In this document: piece by piece, positions 1-7,153 of the stretch
Position numbering within the stretch: position 1 is the stretch's first letter
Layout of the letters: every line of letters begins with the position of its first letter
Source: Trichloromonas sp034002365
GTDB lineage: Bacteria; Desulfobacterota; Desulfuromonadia; Desulfuromonadales; Trichloromonadaceae
Assembly: GCA_034002365.1 (NCBI GenBank)
Contig: JAVFAR010000040.1
Location: forward strand, 1 to 23,347
DNA: 23,347 bases
Direction: 5' to 3'
Notes under the pieces: model-generated
What the model was told of the DNA's origin: nothing
Databases searched by the model: none
The model's input: the letters and a program-made list of their open reading frames with translations, nothing else
Position numbers and translations under genes: made by a program

Positions 1-49
1 GCATCCGGGCGATGAGACTCAACTTGAATTCTTCAGGATAGTGGGTCAT
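1..49 (-). CDS. IS3-like transposase OrfA, N-terminal fragment (runs off window)
   Basis: Sixteen codons are visible from an ATG at 49, reading MTHYPEEFKLSLIARM. The 'YPEEFKLSLIARM' pattern is the usual opening of the HTH-containing OrfA protein of IS3-type elements (compare 'YSPEFKxxVIxRM'). The gene continues beyond position 1, so nothing can be said about its integrity. Family assignment rests on this short stretch plus the TG-type element end about 70 bp upstream. Confidence 0.5.
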   Translation of the reverse strand, partial: MTHYPEEFKLSLIARM

Positions 50-118
50 GTAATTTCACTTTCGGCCCCTCGGGGTTCACTCAAAGTCTCTCAAAGAGAG
101 GCGACATCTATCCTGACA
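1..118 (-). mobile_element. Left end of an IS3-like insertion sequence (truncated by window)
   Basis: The minus strand reads from a probable element terminus (TGTCAGGATAGATGTCGCC, about 118 downward) through a ~70-bp leader into the start of a transposase-like reading frame that runs off the window. The TG start of the terminus fits the 5'-TG...CA-3' ends typical of IS3-family elements. The exact boundary is uncertain (118 or 120), because a TGTG repeat is present and the other end is not visible. Confidence 0.5.
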
Positions 119-261
119 CAGGGGGCCTGCGCGAGAAGTGTAAATTAATGAATCCGGAGACGTCCCCCGGCTGTGGTGTCCGGCGAGACGGGCGGCTTGG
201 GACCTAAAAGCGAGGATAACTGGAACAAAGTCTTTACCCAAATAATCTCAAGGAGTTCACG

Positions 262-447
262 GTGTCTGTTGTTCTCGGAATCGATATTGCCAAAAAGAAA
301 TTCGATGTTGCTCTGCTGCGTGACGGAAAATTCAGAACCAAGGCTTTGATGCACTCGCAAAAAGTCGAACAGAACCAAAAATGGCCGTTTTTCAAGGCCG
401 CCAAACAATTCACAGAAGCGAGTTCGTTGATTCTGAGCGAAATATGA
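262..447 (+). pseudogene. IS110-family transposase, 5' remnant interrupted by a MITE-like element
   Basis: A GTG start at 262 follows AAGGAGTTCACG, a good ribosome binding site. The first ~28 residues (SVVLGIDIAKKKFDVALL then a DGKFRTKA segment) match the N-terminus of IS110/IS1111 DEDD transposases, where the first Asp of the RuvC-like site lies in the 'GIDIAKxKFD' motif. From position 347 the reading frame enters a terminal inverted repeat and stops at 447. No IS110 downstream sequence (DEDD core or transposase_20 domain) is visible after the insertion. IS110 transposases are normally 300-400 residues, so this is a dead fragment. Confidence 0.75.
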
Positions 448-498
448 CGGTCTCTTTTCCGCCAGATCGATCAACCCTGACTTTTTGCGAGGGCATCA
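347..498. mobile_element. MITE-like element with 20-bp terminal inverted repeats
   Basis: Positions 347-366 (TGATGCACTCGCAAAAAGTC) and the reverse complement of 479-498 (TGATGCCCTCGCAAAAAGTC) match at 19 of 20 bases, bounding a 152-bp element. The interior has no credible gene; the open minus-strand frame across it is made largely of the element itself. The element begins within the conserved N-terminal segment of an IS110 transposase, so it was probably inserted there. A simple target duplication was not evident at the two edges, but the IS110 sequence on the far side is gone, so this cannot be judged. Non-autonomous mobility is inferred from the structure alone. Confidence 0.65.
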
Positions 499-582
499 TG
501 TTTGGCGTTATCAAAAATAATCAGCCGTTTAATCCCAATTACACGCCGTTTTGTGCTTGACCGGCAAAACGGTATCTGTATG

Positions 583-615
583 TAAAAACAGCCCCATCCG
601 AAAACCGGATGGGGC
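583..615 (-). terminator. Rho-independent terminator of the M24 peptidase gene
   Basis: A perfect 10-bp stem, GCCCCATCCG / CGGATGGGGC (591-600 / 606-615), with a five-base loop. Read on the minus strand it is followed by TGTTTTTA. It lies about 58 bp beyond the peptidase stop codon, with the heptamer repeat array in between. Confidence 0.75.
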
Positions 616-616
616 C

Positions 617-667
617 ACTCCTCACTCCTCACTCCTCACTCCTCACTCCTCACTCCTCACTCCTCAC
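617..667. repeat. Tandem heptamer array, seven copies of ACTCCTC
   Basis: Seven exact head-to-tail copies of ACTCCTC (617-665) plus two bases. On the minus strand, which is the sense strand of the adjacent M24 peptidase gene, the unit reads GAGGAGT and contains TGA at each junction. The array starts a few bases past the peptidase stop codon and ends next to its terminator. Related heptamer arrays occur behind three other minus-strand genes in this window. Confidence 0.9.
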
Positions 668-672
668 CGCCC

Positions 673-1863
673 TTACAAAACCACCAGCTCCTCATTACTG
701 AAGGTAATATGCTTCAGCCCGTCCTTGGAAACGCGGAAGGTGTTTTCGATGCCGACGGCGCCGAGGCCGGGGTAGACCGCTTTCGGCTCGAAGGCGAAGG
801 TCATGTTCTCCTCCAGGATCTGCTCGTTGAAGCCCCGGGCGATAAAGGGGTATTCGTCGATCTCGACACCGATACCGTGACCGATGAAGGAGACCTGGGC
901 GCCCTTCGAGCCCATGAAGTGATCGGCATAGCCGAGCTCGCGGGCGAGCCGGTAACAGTCGTCGTAGAGGGCTCCCCAGCTGACGCCGGGGCGGGCGATT
1001 TCTTTGAGCCGGTTCTGGATCTGGTACATGTCGACGTAGGCCTTATGCAGCGGTTCGGGCAGGCCGCCGATGCAGAAGACCCGGGTCTGATCGACAAGAT
1101 AACCGTCGAAGGCGCCGGCGAAGTCGACGATGATCGGCTCGTTGGCCTTGATCGTCTTGTAGCTCGCCCCCTGGCCGATGGAGGGATTGACCCCGATGCC
1201 GCCGAGGGGCATGTCGAGAAAGGCCGGGGCGGCGCTGTCAGCGCCGGAGAAGATGTGGCCGAAGAAGAGCTCGTTGTTGAAGGCGCGCATGCGGGTGATC
1301 CCCTGGTGCCCTTCCTTGCGGGCGACGAACTCCAGCTCGGCGGCCAGCTCCAGATCGGTGATGCCGACGCGGATGACTTCCTTGGCCCGCCGGTAGACCT
1401 TGTCGACCTGCAACGCGGCATCCTTCATGATGGCGATTTCGTAGTCGGACTTGACCGCCCGCACGGTGCGGATGAGCGGGGTGGCGTCACTCACCCGGGC
1501 CTCGGGCACCGCCGCCTGGAAGCGCTGGAAAAGGGCGACCGGCACCACGTCCAGCTCCATGCCCAGGCGCTTGGGCAGGGGCTGGCCGAAATCGGCGAGG
1601 CGCCCGGGAATGTCTTTCGGGCTTTTGAAGGGATGAACTTCGCGCAGGCCGCACTCCATCCGCGCCCGGCCGTAGTCCTTGCGCACCAGATAGAGGGGCT
1701 CGCCGGCGGCGGGGACATAAAGCGCCCCCTGCTGCACGGAACCGGTGAAATAGAAGAGATCGGCGCTCTGAATCATCAGCACGGCGTCGAGACCGGCCGG
1801 AGCCATCACGGCCTGGAGCTTTTTATAGCGGGCTTCCAGCTCGTTCGCGGGGGTGAGGCGCAT
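673..1863 (-). CDS. M24-family aminopeptidase (Xaa-Pro aminopeptidase-like)
   Basis: A 396-residue cytoplasmic metallopeptidase with the creatinase N-domain (about 10-135) and pita-bread M24 catalytic domain (about 140-390). All five dinuclear-metal ligands are in place: Asp247 (VDFAG), Asp258 (LVDQT), His329 (IGHGIG), Glu359 (AFEPK) and Glu373 (GIENT). The family removes N-terminal residues, often ahead of proline, from peptides. The ATG at 1863 is preferred because AAAGGAAAG precedes it; an upstream in-frame extension would translate the intergenic repeat. It lies 98 bp downstream of an acyl-CoA synthetase gene on the same strand, separated by an inverted heptamer-repeat structure, and is followed by its own terminator. 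Exact substrate specificity cannot be read from the sequence. Confidence 0.9.
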   Translation of the reverse strand: MRLTPANELEARYKKLQAVMAPAGLDAVLMIQSADLFYFTGSVQQGALYVPAAGEPLYLVRKDYGRARMECGLREVHPFKSPKDIPGRLADFGQPLPKRLGMELDVVPVALFQRFQAAVPEARVSDATPLIRTVRAVKSDYEIAIMKDAALQVDKVYRRAKEVIRVGITDLELAAELEFVARKEGHQGITRMRAFNNELFFGHIFSGADSAAPAFLDMPLGGIGVNPSIGQGASYKTIKANEPIIVDFAGAFDGYLVDQTRVFCIGGLPEPLHKAYVDMYQIQNRLKEIARPGVSWGALYDDCYRLARELGYADHFMGSKGAQVSFIGHGIGVEIDEYPFIARGFNEQILEENMTFAFEPKAVYPGLGAVGIENTFRVSKDGLKHITFSNEELVVL

Positions 1864-1884
1864 GGTTTCTTTCCTTTGGAAATA

Positions 1885-1959
1885 GACTGAAGGCTGTAGG
1901 CTGAAGTCCGAAGGGAAAACCATTCCTTCAGTCTTCAGCCTTCATCAGCCTTCAGCCTG
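1885..1959. repeat. Opposed heptamer repeats (GCTGAAG type) forming an imperfect large hairpin
   Basis: The left arm (1885-1914) has degenerate copies of GACTGAAG/GCTGAAG. The right arm (1924-1959) has their complements (CTTCAGT, CTTCAGCC, CTTCATCAGCC). The arms are about 10 bp apart and can pair imperfectly. The structure starts a few bases after the stop codon of the acyl-CoA synthetase and ends just before the ribosome binding site of the M24 peptidase, so it fills the whole intergenic gap. There is no T-run, so it is not a standard terminator. Confidence 0.75.
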
Positions 1960-1961
1960 CT

Positions 1962-3626
1962 CTAAGCTGTCTCCACGCCGGCGGCGTCTTCGAGGCGGAG
2001 ATCGCGGATGGCCATTTCCCGCAGCTTGAATTTCTGGATCTTGCCGCTGGCGGTCATGGGGTATTCATCGACGAATTTGACGTAATAGGGAATCTTGTAG
2101 TTGGCGATGCGCCCCCGGCAGAAATCCTTGATCTCTTCTTCGCTGCAACTGACGCCGTCCTTGATCTTGACCGCCGCCATGACCTGCTCGCCGTATTTGA
2201 TGTCGGGCACGCCGTAGACCTGGACATCCGCCACTTTCGGGTGGCTGTAGAGGAATTCCTCGATTTCCCGGGGATAGACATTCTCGCCGCCGCGAATGAT
2301 CATCTGCTTGATGCGGCCGGTGATCTTGCAGTAGCCGTCTTCGTCCATCACCGCCAGGTCGCCGGTGTGCAGCCAGCCGTCGCCGTCGATGGCCTTGGCG
2401 GTCTCCTCCGGCATCTTGTAATAGCCCTTCATCACGTGGTAGCCCCGGGTGCAGAGTTCCCCCTGTTTGCCCGGAGGCAGGGCCGCGCCGGTCTCGATAT
2501 CGACAATCTTGACCTCGACGTTGGGCAGGGCGCGGCCGACGGTGGCCACCCGCAGTTCGATGGGATCGTCGGTGCGGGTCATGGTGATGCCGGGCGACGA
2601 TTCGGTCTGACCGTAAGTGATGGTGATTTCGCTGGCATGCATGTCGCGCATGACCCGTTTCATCACCTCGATGGGACAGGGAGACCCGGCCATGATCCCG
2701 GTGCGCAGGGTCGACAGGTCGTACTTGCGGAAAGCGGGGTGGTCGAGCTCGGCGATGAACATGGTCGGCACGCCGTGGACCGCGGTGCAGCGTTCGGCCT
2801 CGATCGCCTTGAGCACCGCCTCGGGGTTGAAGGTTTCCACCGGCACCATGGTCGAACCGTGGGTGACGCTGGCCAGCACCGCCAGCACGCAGCCGAAGCA
2901 GTGGAAGAAGGGAACGGGGATGCAGAGGCGATCCCGCTCGGTGAATTTCATGCACTCGCCGACGTTGTAGCCGTTGTTGACGAGGTTATGATGGGTGAGC
3001 ATGACCCCCTTGGGGAAGCCGGTCGTCCCCGAGGTGTACTGCATGTTGATGACTTCGTGTTCGTCGGGACCGGCCTTCACCGCCGCCAGTTCGGCATCGG
3101 TGATTTTTTCTCCCAGCCGTTCCAGTTCGGCAAAGGCGAGCATGCCGGCGGGGGCGCCGCCGCCCAGGAAAATGACATTTTTCAGAAAAGGAAGTTTCGC
3201 GCAGGCCAGTTGACCGAAGGGAGCGGCCGCCAGTTCGGGGACCACCGTGTGGATGGTTTCCACGTAGTTGGTGTCCTTGAAGCCCTGGACCAGAAAAAGG
3301 GTGGTCGAGTCGGACTGGTTAAGGACATATTCAAGTTCCGCCGACTTGTAACTGGTATTGACCGTCACCAGCACCGCGCCGATCCTGGCGGTGGCGAACT
3401 GCAGCACCACCCACTCGGGGACGTTGGTCGCCCAGACCGCCAGATGCTCCCCTTTCTTGATGCCAATGGCCATGAGCCCTTTGGCGACCCGGTCGCAGAG
3501 GGCATCGAATTCCCGGTAACTGAGGCGCAGACCCCGGTCGGGATAGACGAGGGCATCGTTGCCGGGAAAGCGCCGGGCGGTATCCTCAAGCAGGGCGCCC
3601 ATGGTGAAATGCAGCAGATTCGACAT
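1962..3626 (-). CDS. AMP-forming acyl-CoA synthetase (ACSF2/FadD-like)
   Basis: A 554-residue ANL-superfamily enzyme that activates a carboxylic acid, probably a medium- or long-chain fatty acid, to its CoA thioester through an acyl-adenylate. Visible motifs are the P-loop YTSGTTGFPKG (197-207), YGQTE (338-342), TGD with the adenine/ribose-binding Asp (421-423), the hinge segment GRIKQMIIRGGENVYP (437-452) and the C-terminal catalytic Lys529 (ASGKIQK). Full family length; no membrane segment. The ATG at 3626 is chosen because AAGGAG lies eight bases upstream; the longer in-frame start 40 codons upstream has no such site and would read through the operator-like palindrome. It may be cotranscribed with the M24 peptidase. 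Chain-length preference is not deducible. Confidence 0.92.
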   Translation of the reverse strand: MSNLLHFTMGALLEDTARRFPGNDALVYPDRGLRLSYREFDALCDRVAKGLMAIGIKKGEHLAVWATNVPEWVVLQFATARIGAVLVTVNTSYKSAELEYVLNQSDSTTLFLVQGFKDTNYVETIHTVVPELAAAPFGQLACAKLPFLKNVIFLGGGAPAGMLAFAELERLGEKITDAELAAVKAGPDEHEVINMQYTSGTTGFPKGVMLTHHNLVNNGYNVGECMKFTERDRLCIPVPFFHCFGCVLAVLASVTHGSTMVPVETFNPEAVLKAIEAERCTAVHGVPTMFIAELDHPAFRKYDLSTLRTGIMAGSPCPIEVMKRVMRDMHASEITITYGQTESSPGITMTRTDDPIELRVATVGRALPNVEVKIVDIETGAALPPGKQGELCTRGYHVMKGYYKMPEETAKAIDGDGWLHTGDLAVMDEDGYCKITGRIKQMIIRGGENVYPREIEEFLYSHPKVADVQVYGVPDIKYGEQVMAAVKIKDGVSCSEEEIKDFCRGRIANYKIPYYVKFVDEYPMTASGKIQKFKLREMAIRDLRLEDAAGVETA

Positions 3627-3678
3627 GGTCAAAACTCCTTCAAGGCGCGGGGCCAAACCCTTGTTCAGTTTCGTGAAA

Positions 3679-3691
3679 CCTTGATTCAAGG
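3679..3691. promoter_or_regulatory. Palindromic operator candidate upstream of acyl-CoA synthetase
   Basis: CCTTGATTCAAGG is a perfect 6-bp dyad around one central base. It lies 53 bp upstream of the start codon, between an AT-rich promoter-like stretch and the ribosome binding site. Such sites upstream of fatty-acid activation genes are often bound by TetR- or GntR-type repressors; which regulator would act here is unknown. Confidence 0.35.
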
Positions 3692-3894
3692 AAGTTATCT
3701 TACTGTTTTTAAAATGGTTTTTTTGAATATCACAGGGCCGGGGCAATAGTCAATGAAAAAGGCCGAAGAAGGGGAACCGCGAGGATTAGAGGAAGGAGGG
3801 GAAAAGGAAAGGCATCTGCCCATTTATTAGGCAAAAAGCCAATTCATCCCGGGACACGGGGGGTTAGAAAAACAATCGGGACTTTTCCACATGG

Positions 3895-3918
3895 CCGTCC
3901 ACACCCCGTTGTGGACGG
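3895..3918 (-). terminator. Hairpin 3' of the heme-sensor gene (possible terminator)
   Basis: A perfect 9-bp stem, CCGTCCACA / TGTGGACGG, with a six-base loop, 11 bp past the stop codon at 3930. The T-rich stretch on the minus strand lies before the stem rather than after it, so it does not fit the standard intrinsic terminator; it may stabilise or process the 3' end instead. Confidence 0.35.
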
Positions 3919-3929
3919 GACAAAAAAGG

Positions 3930-4919
3930 TCAGCGCCCCTCCCGGGCATCAAGCCACTCGGTAAAGGCGGCGGCGAGAGGCGGGCTGTAGAAATAGCCCT
4001 GGATGATCGTGCAGCGCCGGCGCAGCTCATCCCCGACCTGGCGCAGCAGGCTGTCGCCGCGGCCGTGCCCGAGGGCCTGGTTGATCTTCTTGAAGCCGTC
4101 GATATCGATCAGCAGCAGGGCGAAGCCCGATTCATCCCGGCGCGAACGGGCGATTTTCCGTTCCGTTTCGGCGAGAAAAGCGGAATTGTTGGGCAATAGG
4201 GTCAGGTGGTCATGATGGTCGAGGAAGCGGATCCGGGATTCGGCGCGGTTGCGGCGGCGCGCCTGGAGATCGAGGCGGCGGCCGCCGACGAGAATGATCC
4301 CCAGACCCAGCAGCCAGAAGAAACCGGCCCCGAAATAAGCCCGCCAGAGCCGGGGGCGACGCACCTCCCGCAGGGGATCGATAGCCACGGAAACGCTCAA
4401 TCCGCCGCGCAGGTTGCCGGCCTCATAGCCCTGATGGGAGTGACATTGGAGGCATTCGGCCTCGGCGAGACGGGCCAGGGCGGCCCGTTCCCAGGCATCG
4501 GAAGTGTTGGCGGGATTGATCGGCTTGAGGCTGGTAATGCGGCCGGAAAGGCCGAGCAGACCGGTTTCGAGTTGGAAGATCTCGCGCAGCATGTAAGCGG
4601 AATTGACCATGGTCAGCAGCCGCCCGGAAGGGGTGACCACATCCCGCTCGGGGAGGTCGGAGAGATAGGGGTTGGGGGGCGTCGTTGCGTCAGCCTCGAC
4701 ATAGACGCCGCCGTGGCGGGCGTTCCAGTGACGGTAAACGATCATCTTCTCGGCCAGGGTCCGCGCCTGGACCTTGGCCAACTCCAGCGTTTCGCGCTCT
4801 TCCTTACGCTGATTCCAGAAGAGTCCGGAAACCGCCCAAAGGGTCCAGATCAGGGCCAGCAGCACGGCGCCGATCCTCAACTGGCAGGGATCCTCCGCCC
4901 TCGCGAACAACCGAGCCAT
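3930..4919 (-). CDS. Heme-sensor (Tll0287/DUF3365-like) GGDEF-EAL protein with in-frame internal deletion
   Basis: A 329-residue inner-membrane protein: TM1 (16-35), a periplasmic sensor region of the Tll0287/DUF3365 type with one c-type heme motif CLQCH (156-160), TM2 (194-212), then a cytoplasmic part. Residues 229-302 are the first half of a GGDEF domain (DHLTLLPN and DIDGFKKIN..GHGRGDSLL are present), but the frame then passes directly into IQGYFYSPPLAAAFTEWL (306 onward), which is the C-terminal end of EAL domains. The GGDEF signature itself and the whole EAL catalytic core are missing. The ATG at 4919 follows AGAGGGGGAAAA; a TTG six codons upstream falls in the terminator of nrfA. It follows nrfA on the same strand, so a redox or nitrogen-oxide sensing role is plausible, but as written it should neither make nor degrade cyclic-di-GMP. 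Confidence 0.8.
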   Translation of the reverse strand: MARLFARAEDPCQLRIGAVLLALIWTLWAVSGLFWNQRKEERETLELAKVQARTLAEKMIVYRHWNARHGGVYVEADATTPPNPYLSDLPERDVVTPSGRLLTMVNSAYMLREIFQLETGLLGLSGRITSLKPINPANTSDAWERAALARLAEAECLQCHSHQGYEAGNLRGGLSVSVAIDPLREVRRPRLWRAYFGAGFFWLLGLGIILVGGRRLDLQARRRNRAESRIRFLDHHDHLTLLPNNSAFLAETERKIARSRRDESGFALLLIDIDGFKKINQALGHGRGDSLLRQVGDELRRRCTIIQGYFYSPPLAAAFTEWLDAREGR

Positions 4920-4935
4920 TTTTCCCCCTCTTGCC

Positions 4936-4974
4936 AAAAAACGCGGGCGGAAAGGGTTGTCCTTTCCGCCCGCG
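4936..4974 (-). terminator. Rho-independent terminator downstream of nrfA
   Basis: A 14-bp GC-rich stem (4942-4955 / 4961-4974; core GCGGGCGGAAAGG) with a five-base loop, followed on the minus strand by six T residues (4941-4936). It lies 36 bp beyond the nrfA stop and separates the nrfHA transcript from the heme-sensor gene. Confidence 0.88.
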
Positions 4975-5009
4975 CCGTTCTTCCCCGTTGCCGGGAAAGC
5001 CGATCTTGC

Positions 5010-6536
5010 TTATTCGGCCGGTAGCGCCCGCGAGGCGGGGCTTCCCGTCTTGACTCCGGCCGGCATGGATTTGCTGTTGAACCGGACCTGATTCCCGAAG
5101 GGATCGGCAACGACTTGTTCGGGCATAAACTGCACCTTGGTCTCGCCGCGGTCGTTGAGATATTTTTCCAGCTCCAGATCGATTTCCAGGGGCAGGTCGA
5201 CCCCGGCCTTGGCCAGCGCCTGGCGCAGCAGACCTTCGGCCTTGCCGGCGAAAGCGGTGGAGTCGGAGAGGACCCGGGCCGCTTCCGGCGGGTTGTGGAA
5301 GCCCATGGAGTTTTCCGCACCGATGAAGATGAGGCGGAAGAAGGAGTCGAAATAGAACTCCTTGGCCTGATCGTAAAGGGCCTGATCGACGACCGTGCCG
5401 CCCTCCTGGGCCTTGTGGGTGAGCTCGAAGAGCTTGGCGACGGTGGCATTGGCGTAGCCGGCGCGGATCTTCATCGACACGGTGCGATCCTGGATGTCGT
5501 AGACCCGCTGCCGCAGCCACTCGGGCCCTTCGGCATGACACTGCTGGCAAGCCTTGAGGTCAGACTTCAAGGGGCTGGCCACGCGGTGATCGGAGACCTT
5601 CACCGACCCCGCCTTGGTGTAAGGCATATGACAATCGGTACAGGAGGCGCCGGCCATCCAGTGGACGCTGCTGTTGGAGTAGAGCTCGAATTCCGGATGG
5701 CGGATGAAGGGGAGCCGGAAGCCGGTCACGGACTGTTTCCATTCCCTGACGGTGGGGTCATTGCGGAACTGGGCGATAATGTTCTCGATGGTGATGTTCC
5801 CCATCTTGCTCCCCTGCCAGGGGAAATAGATGCCGACCGATTTCTTGTCCTCGTTCTTGGGAATGACATAGGTCACATGACACTGGGCGCAGACCAGGGA
5901 ACGCATTTCCTGGGTGGTCAGCTTGCTCCGGTCAACCCCGATGACATCCAGGGCCTTGCCCAGGGTAAATTCGCGGGAAAGCTTGAGTGCCATCGACTGG
6001 CTGTCGTGACAGTCGACACAGGCCACACCGAGCTCGCGATGCTTCTCGGGAATCTGACCGAGAACTTCCTTGAAGGGTTTCATGTAATAATCGACCCCCA
6101 TCTCCTTTTCGAGCTTGGCGGCATAAGGGGTTTTACAGGTCAGACAGACGCCGCCGGCGCCGATGCGCGAGGCGTCGATTTCGAGCTGATCGCGCACCAT
6201 GTAGGCGTGGCCGCGGGGCTCGTAATAAGCGACGCCGAAACCCCAGCCGTTGAACAGCAGGGCCAGAAAAGGGTACTGGGAAAGCTTGTCATAGTGGATG
6301 CCGTCGGCGTCCCAACCTTTACGGTAACGGCTCTTCCCGGCCGGCAGCGGCTTTTCGGTCATTTTCCACAGGTCGTAATGAACGGGATAGGCCTTGCCCC
6401 ACTCGGCCGGATCGATTTCACCGTCGGCGATCTTCACCGGGCGTACCGCCTCGACCTTCTCCGGCTGGCAACCGGCCATGAGCAGCGCCGCCAGCGCCGG
6501 CATCAACAAAATTGAGATTGAGGATTTCCTGAACAT
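5010..6536 (-). CDS. nrfA: Cytochrome c nitrite reductase, pentaheme catalytic subunit
   Basis: A 508-residue periplasmic enzyme reducing nitrite to ammonium with six electrons. A lipobox (LMAG|C at Cys23) ends the signal peptide, so it is probably membrane-anchored. Heme motifs are CLTCK (131-135, the Lys-ligated active-site heme), CVDCH (173-177), CAQCH (216-220), CTDCH (299-303) and CQQCH (330-334). By alignment with known NrfA the catalytic residues are Arg124, Tyr223 and His280. The calcium-site residues differ: Thr222 replaces Glu, and Arg279 replaces the Gln before the catalytic His, as in the calcium-free NrfA subclass known from Geobacter lovleyi. The ATG at 6536 follows AGGAGG with a nine-base spacer; a start nine codons upstream would include that site. 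It lies 48 bp after nrfH and ends in a strong terminator. Confidence 0.96.
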   Translation of the reverse strand: MFRKSSISILLMPALAALLMAGCQPEKVEAVRPVKIADGEIDPAEWGKAYPVHYDLWKMTEKPLPAGKSRYRKGWDADGIHYDKLSQYPFLALLFNGWGFGVAYYEPRGHAYMVRDQLEIDASRIGAGGVCLTCKTPYAAKLEKEMGVDYYMKPFKEVLGQIPEKHRELGVACVDCHDSQSMALKLSREFTLGKALDVIGVDRSKLTTQEMRSLVCAQCHVTYVIPKNEDKKSVGIYFPWQGSKMGNITIENIIAQFRNDPTVREWKQSVTGFRLPFIRHPEFELYSNSSVHWMAGASCTDCHMPYTKAGSVKVSDHRVASPLKSDLKACQQCHAEGPEWLRQRVYDIQDRTVSMKIRAGYANATVAKLFELTHKAQEGGTVVDQALYDQAKEFYFDSFFRLIFIGAENSMGFHNPPEAARVLSDSTAFAGKAEGLLRQALAKAGVDLPLEIDLELEKYLNDRGETKVQFMPEQVVADPFGNQVRFNSKSMPAGVKTGSPASRALPAE

Positions 6537-6584
6537 AAGTTTTCGCCTCCTTTTTTTCTGCAAATGAACGGGCCGGGCTCGGCG

Positions 6585-7043
6585 TTAGAGGGTCTGAATC
6601 GTGCCGCTGTTCTGATGCTGAACGCCCCGGTGGCATTTCCAGCAATCCCGGGAGTCGTCGATCATCGACACGGTCGTTTCATGGCAGCGGATGCAGTTGG
6701 CCTGCAAAACCTTGCGGCCGTGATTGGTCAACTCGATATCGTCGGAGACCTGCCCCGAATAGAAGAGAACCGCGTCCTTGAGGCCGTCGATGGATTTCCA
6801 GATGTAGTGCACGGTGGCATTCCGGTTCGGCAGATGACAATCGACACATTTGATGCCGCGATGGGCGCCGACGTGAATCCAGGCGTCGAACTGGGCCTCC
6901 ATGACATGGCAGCCGGAGCAGAAATCGGGTTCGCTGCTACGGGCCAGCATTTTCGGCGGCCCGAACATGACATAGGCCGACACCGCGCTCAGCACGACGA
7001 TTCCGGCCAGCCCCAGCCAGAAGTATTTCATGAACTTTCCCAT
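6585..7043 (-). CDS. nrfH: NrfH, tetraheme quinol dehydrogenase subunit
   Basis: A 152-residue NapC/NirT-family protein with one N-terminal membrane anchor (about 7-27) and four c-heme motifs in the periplasm: CSGCH (42-46), CVDCH (66-70), CIRCH (117-121) and CWKCH (134-138). Met48, two residues after the first heme His, matches the unusual CxxCHxM ligation of NrfH. It takes electrons from menaquinol and passes them to NrfA in a tight membrane complex. GGGGAGGTG precedes the ATG by a few bases. It is the first gene of the nrfHA transcript, with about 270 bp of regulatory DNA between it and the sigma-54 activator gene upstream. Confidence 0.95.
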   Translation of the reverse strand: MGKFMKYFWLGLAGIVVLSAVSAYVMFGPPKMLARSSEPDFCSGCHVMEAQFDAWIHVGAHRGIKCVDCHLPNRNATVHYIWKSIDGLKDAVLFYSGQVSDDIELTNHGRKVLQANCIRCHETTVSMIDDSRDCWKCHRGVQHQNSGTIQTL

Positions 7044-7153
7044 TCCTTCACCTCCCCTCGTAAATAAAATCGTGTTAAACCTTTAAACTGGAAGCAACGG
7101 CTTTTTTGGCGAAACATACGGCTGCGTGCCGTCCGTGAGTGTGCATTAAACTT

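Larger units (their letters stand above)
3627..3929. other. Intergenic region upstream of the acyl-CoA synthetase
   Basis: About 300 bp without a gene. It contains a palindrome at 3679-3691 about 50 bp before the acyl-CoA synthetase start, an AT-rich stretch (3690-3735) that could hold its promoter, a purine-rich stretch (3755-3810), and a strong hairpin at 3895-3918 just beyond the upstream gene's stop. I see no convincing small gene. Confidence 0.6.

Noticed and set aside
145..474. A 109-residue minus-strand ORF across the mobile-element region
   Set aside because: Most of it is the MITE interior and the antisense of the IS110 fragment. There is no ribosome binding site and no recognisable domain.
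617..667. Possible CRISPR-like repeat
   Set aside because: The units are 7 bp with no spacers; this is a simple tandem array.
551..775. A plus-strand ORF reading through the ACTCCTC array
   Set aside because: The frame is open only because the heptamer lacks stops on this strand; the product is a simple repeat followed by antisense of the M24 peptidase.
6537..6563. Longer N-terminus for nrfA
   Set aside because: It would place a Lys/Arg-rich stretch over the AGGAGG ribosome binding site and spoil the signal peptide, which starts properly at the ATG at 6536.
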